Positions 61,301 to 64,000 of a stretch of 64,000 bases of DNA are shown one piece after another. The stretch covers positions 806,001 through 870,000 of the forward strand of contig JAQFWX010000009.1 in the NCBI GenBank assembly GCA_027605045.1, in the 5' to 3' direction. The number at the start of each line of letters is the position of its first letter. Position 1 is the first letter of the stretch. The notes beneath the pieces were generated by a model that did not search any database, was not told where the DNA came from, and saw only the letters and a list, made by a program, of their open reading frames with translations. The translations under genes and the position numbers were made by a program. Source of the DNA: Phallus indusiatus (lineage: Eukaryota > Basidiomycota > Agaricomycetes > Phallales > Phallaceae).

Positions 61301-61786
61301 AAATTAACCAACTGGTGTTTGAGTACATGGAACCACACTTACAGCTGCCTTCGGACGAAGAGCCTTTCGCCAACCCGAAAAATCTCTTGCGAAATGCCTG
61401 TATTTCTTCAGTGTAGTCAGATGATGGTTTGGGTGTGATACCTTGGAAAGACATAAGCTACGTATCCATGCCACAAGCACAAACAAAGAAGAATCACCAA
61501 AAAATTCGCGGAAAATGACCTGTAAAAGCTTCAAAGAGGCATCATTCGCACTTTCACTGATATGGTTGTCTTTCGTAATGGCTTCTTCTTCTCCTGCGAT
61601 ATAAGGTACTTCGGGATGTACGACGAGCGGCGTTGTACTCTCGTCTTCAGAGCCACTGGGAGCAGAGCCGCCACGGTTTTTACAAGTTTCCTGCAAGATA
61701 GTGTTCAAGCTCGAGCTTCTCCCACCGTCGTTTAGAGCTCGGAACTGTGCCTTGCTGGACTCGCTTAAACTATCAACTTCAGACAT
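58301..61786 (-). CDS. DUF6535-domain membrane protein, copy 2
   Basis: Paralogue of the gene at 13.7-16.9 kb, in opposite orientation. A six-exon model (61520-61786, 61343-61457, 61130-61293, 60491-61075, 60152-60240, 58301-60080) gives 999 residues against 989 for copy 1. The N-terminus MSEVDSLSESSKAQ parallels MSESATSNEN. The core is nearly the same: DVLLVF, FLVNGLWFTSLAITLSTALF, AVLSKQWLYYYLS, HLAVGFFLTGIIILLFPLDG, then RSVHRIIARC in the tail. Copy 1 has no intron after TM4; here a 250-nt intron (60241-60490) is inferred, starting beside a (GT)n tract, and the 30 residues after it align poorly with copy 1. That junction is the weak part of the model; a damaged gene is the alternative. Confidence 0.78.
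60464..60486. repeat. (CA)n dinucleotide microsatellite
   Basis: About eleven CA units, reading (GT)n on the gene strand. They sit at the proposed donor of the long intron in DUF6535 copy 2, just after the TM4 exon. Confidence 0.95.
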
Positions 61787-61856
61787 AGGTAGACTATACG
61801 GTGATAGAATGAGAGATCGTATGAGGAAGAGGAGAAGAACGAAAGTTTAAAGACAC

Positions 61857-61864
61857 AATTTATA
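61857..61864 (-). promoter_or_regulatory. TATA box of DUF6535 gene copy 2
   Basis: TATAAATT on the gene strand, 71 bp upstream of the ATG at 61786. A pyrimidine-rich stretch (TTCTTCTCCTCTTCCTC) lies between it and the start codon. Confidence 0.55.
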
Positions 61865-62206
61865 TGCCATGGCTATCAATATTCTGCAACCTAGAAGGCG
61901 TCGCAGCATTGTTCAAATGAGCGTGTGAATATGAAATTTGATTCGTTGAATAAACATCGTTGATCATATGGATCGTGGAACGCGCTTAGACACCGGAAAC
62001 CAATCGAAATTTGGAAAAGAGTACGGAGGGAAGGTGAACTTGGGAGGATCCGAACACATGGCGCGGATGTCAACGTCATCATTTACTCAAGCGCTCAGTA
62101 AAACGATCCAATAATCCACAATATTAACTTTGCTTAGTTAAAAAAAGTATTTGTTGTTGTATTAACTAGTAACGTTCATCAATTCGGTAGTAGTAACTTA
62201 TTTCTT

Positions 62207-64000
62207 CTAAACGGCACCAAAACCCGGTGGACACGGGCCCGCAACGGGCGCAGACCCACTGCGAAGATAACAGATTTTCGCCTCTTGACAAATCGCCGAA
62301 GTGCACTATGAATTGGTTAGTGAAATGTCAAACGAAAATACGAGATTCGTTTGAATATACATACATTTTGTGTGAGAACGGAATGACGTCCTTGATTCAA
62401 CGTAAATATTTCCACAAGACTCGAGTTTTGTTCCATGCCTGTCAAGAGAAGTTTAGTTGTCCTGCATTCAGTAGGCACTTAAACTTCGTGTCACGGCTAC
62501 TTACTCTCAGTTACGAGATGCCACCAAGTTGCATCTACACACGGTTATAATCACGAATGGTTCAAACTTCAATAATATAGATTACTTACTCAAAGGTGCA
62601 GTAGCCGGCCAATCAAAACCCACGCCGAAGGTTTCACGAGTGCTATATTCAAAGTGATATCTTCAAATAAAACTATTGGACAAGTGTTCTTCATAGCGAT
62701 GTTATCAGAGTTGACTCACGATGCGCCAAATTCGCCTTGTTGATCTACCTCAGCAAAAGTACTAACATTGGAGAACCATGTATATGCTTCCATAACCCTG
62801 TAATTTCATACGCGTTAAGAAACGAGGTAGATAAACCTAATAAAAGGCATCTTACTCGAATGTGACTGGGTCAACTTCATACATGCTAAAGCCTTGACAC
62901 GGTGCATCAATTCAGAAAAAAAGAAGAATTTAAAAAAGGATTGACTCACCAGAATTCAACCCAGTCAACGGTGTAACAGATGGTCCAACCCATGTAGTCG
63001 TCAATGCCGTATTAGCATTCATAACCGTCGCATTATTTCTATCACACTAATCAGTAAAGGATTAATCAAACGTCTATCACGCTTACGCATAATAAATGTA
63101 GCGGACTTCATCGTGGATGTGGCCCATGAAGATGTTCGCGATGACATGGGGCGAAAAGCGGTCAACGATTTGATAAAACAAATTAGATGGGTTAGGGAGA
63201 GCAGCTGTACCATCCCATCCTGTAGAAGAAGGTCAGATAGTGAATATTTGCGTTATAGTATATTCATACCTGGTAGAACGTGCCCCAGAATCCAAACCCG
63301 TTGACCTGCATCTTCCGCTGCCTGTAATTCATCGGTCAAGAACCTAAGCATACCGCTATTGTCCGGATTTGACATCTAAATTTGAAGGACATTGAATATG
63401 GGAACGAATAGGTGAAATTAAAGCATATTACGTTGATGTAGCTTTGAAAAGGAAGATTATGACAATGAGTATATGCTGGTGGCCATGCATCAAACTTACT
63501 TGAACAGGCTACGGACATGTGTTACAAGTTGATAATACATAAAAAAACAGAGAGACTCACTTCGAATTGTACCAAAAGTCGGTGTTAAGACTTCATCAAA
63601 CACATTTAAAGATCGTGGTGCAGTACAGAAACTGTCAATGCTACGCACGTAATCACTTTAAGACCAAAAGGGGTGATCGTGGAGTACGCAGCATATCTAA
63701 AAGGGTTCAGTTCCAAATGTAAAAATATGAGGATTCGTTTTGAAATGCTCACGTCGCTCTGGATACGGCTGCAACTTGACTCGAGATCCACCCTTCCGCT
63801 TCCCATAAACTAAATATTTCAAGTTGTCGAGTGGAAATTATTGCCTCAGTCATAATGACGTACTCTGCCAGATGAGCATATGCCCATTCAAATTGGTTAG
63901 CGAGCTGTTCAGGCTGAAGACTATGGGGTGCATCGAATGCCTGTGGCCAAGTGTCATGGTTTCCCTAAAACACAGCGTCAACACGGATAAACCGAGAAAA
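62207..64000 (-). CDS. Acid sphingomyelinase-like metallophosphoesterase (3' part)
   Basis: A calcineurin-like phosphoesterase of the sphingomyelin phosphodiesterase group, probably secreted or vacuolar. The gene enters from the right edge, so the start, signal peptide and first metal-binding motifs lie outside. Visible in order: GNHDTWPQAFDAPHS (metal-site Asn-His), QFEWAYAHLAE, QRVWILGHVLPGWDG (metal-site His), FYQIVDRFSPHVIANIFMGH followed by IHDE (metal-site His-x-His), TTWVGPSVTPLTGLNSGF, EVDPVTFEVMEAYTWFSNVS and FEYSTRETFGVGFDWPATAPL split by short introns. The Cys-rich C-terminus CTSAICQEAKICYLRSG ends GPCPPGFGAV with a TAG at 62207-62209. No lesion seen in the part present. Confidence 0.9.

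Overview
The window is eukaryotic nuclear DNA from a basidiomycete, most likely an agaricomycete mushroom. Genes are densely broken by short introns (about 49-80 nt, GT...AG). The gene set includes families typical of Agaricomycetes: two DUF6535 membrane proteins, an F-box/LRR protein, and a single-pass surface glycoprotein with a Ser/Thr stalk. Base composition is moderate to AT-rich. I see no rRNA, tRNA, CRISPR array or bacterial operon. All gene models were spliced by eye; spans run from start codon to stop codon and include introns.

Layout. 2.1-5.6 kb (+): Mediator subunit Med5. 5.9-7.8 kb (-): ZRC1/COT1-type vacuolar zinc transporter, convergent with Med5. 9.5-11.1 kb (-): F-box/LRR protein. 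13.7-16.9 kb (+): DUF6535 membrane protein copy 1. 17.2 kb: a 98-bp palindromic MITE with 9-bp target-site duplications. 18.2-20.2 kb (-): monocarboxylate-type MFS transporter copy A. 21.5-22.9 kb (+): surface glycoprotein. 23.7-25.1 kb (-) and 25.3-26.6 kb (+): divergent Brl1/Brr6 nuclear-envelope protein and mitochondrial ClpP protease. 27.0-27.6 kb (+): secreted CAP/PR-1 protein. 28.4-30.6 kb (-): MFS transporter copy B, followed by the relic of a third copy near 31.6 kb. 33.6-37.0 kb (+): membrane-anchored ADAM-type metalloprotease. 38.2-40.4 kb (-): Nha1-type Na+/H+ antiporter. 42.5-47.9 kb (-): SNF2 helicase with an internal RING finger. 48.4-50.3 kb: an inverted-repeat-bounded element filled with nested 30-bp minisatellites. 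50.7-51.5 kb (-): unrecognised protein. 54.6-56.5 kb (-): mitochondrial AIM9-like phosphotransferase with an altered catalytic motif. 56.9-57.7 kb (-): a pseudogene. 58.3-61.8 kb (-): DUF6535 copy 2. 62.2 kb to the right edge (-): 3' part of an acid-sphingomyelinase-like metallophosphoesterase.

The genes do not form an obvious metabolic cluster. Transport and homeostasis genes (zinc, sodium/proton, two MFS) are interspersed with conserved housekeeping genes (Med5, Brl1, ClpP, SNF2/RING, AIM9) and lineage-specific duplicates. The most notable signals are: very small exons that split invariant protein motifs (6 nt in ClpP, 6 nt carrying the third zinc ligand of the metalloprotease, 18 nt carrying much of the helicase Walker A loop); a 17-bp sequence with a CGG-N7-CGG core kept upstream of both MFS duplicates; and two non-autonomous inverted-repeat elements flanked by 9-11 bp direct repeats.
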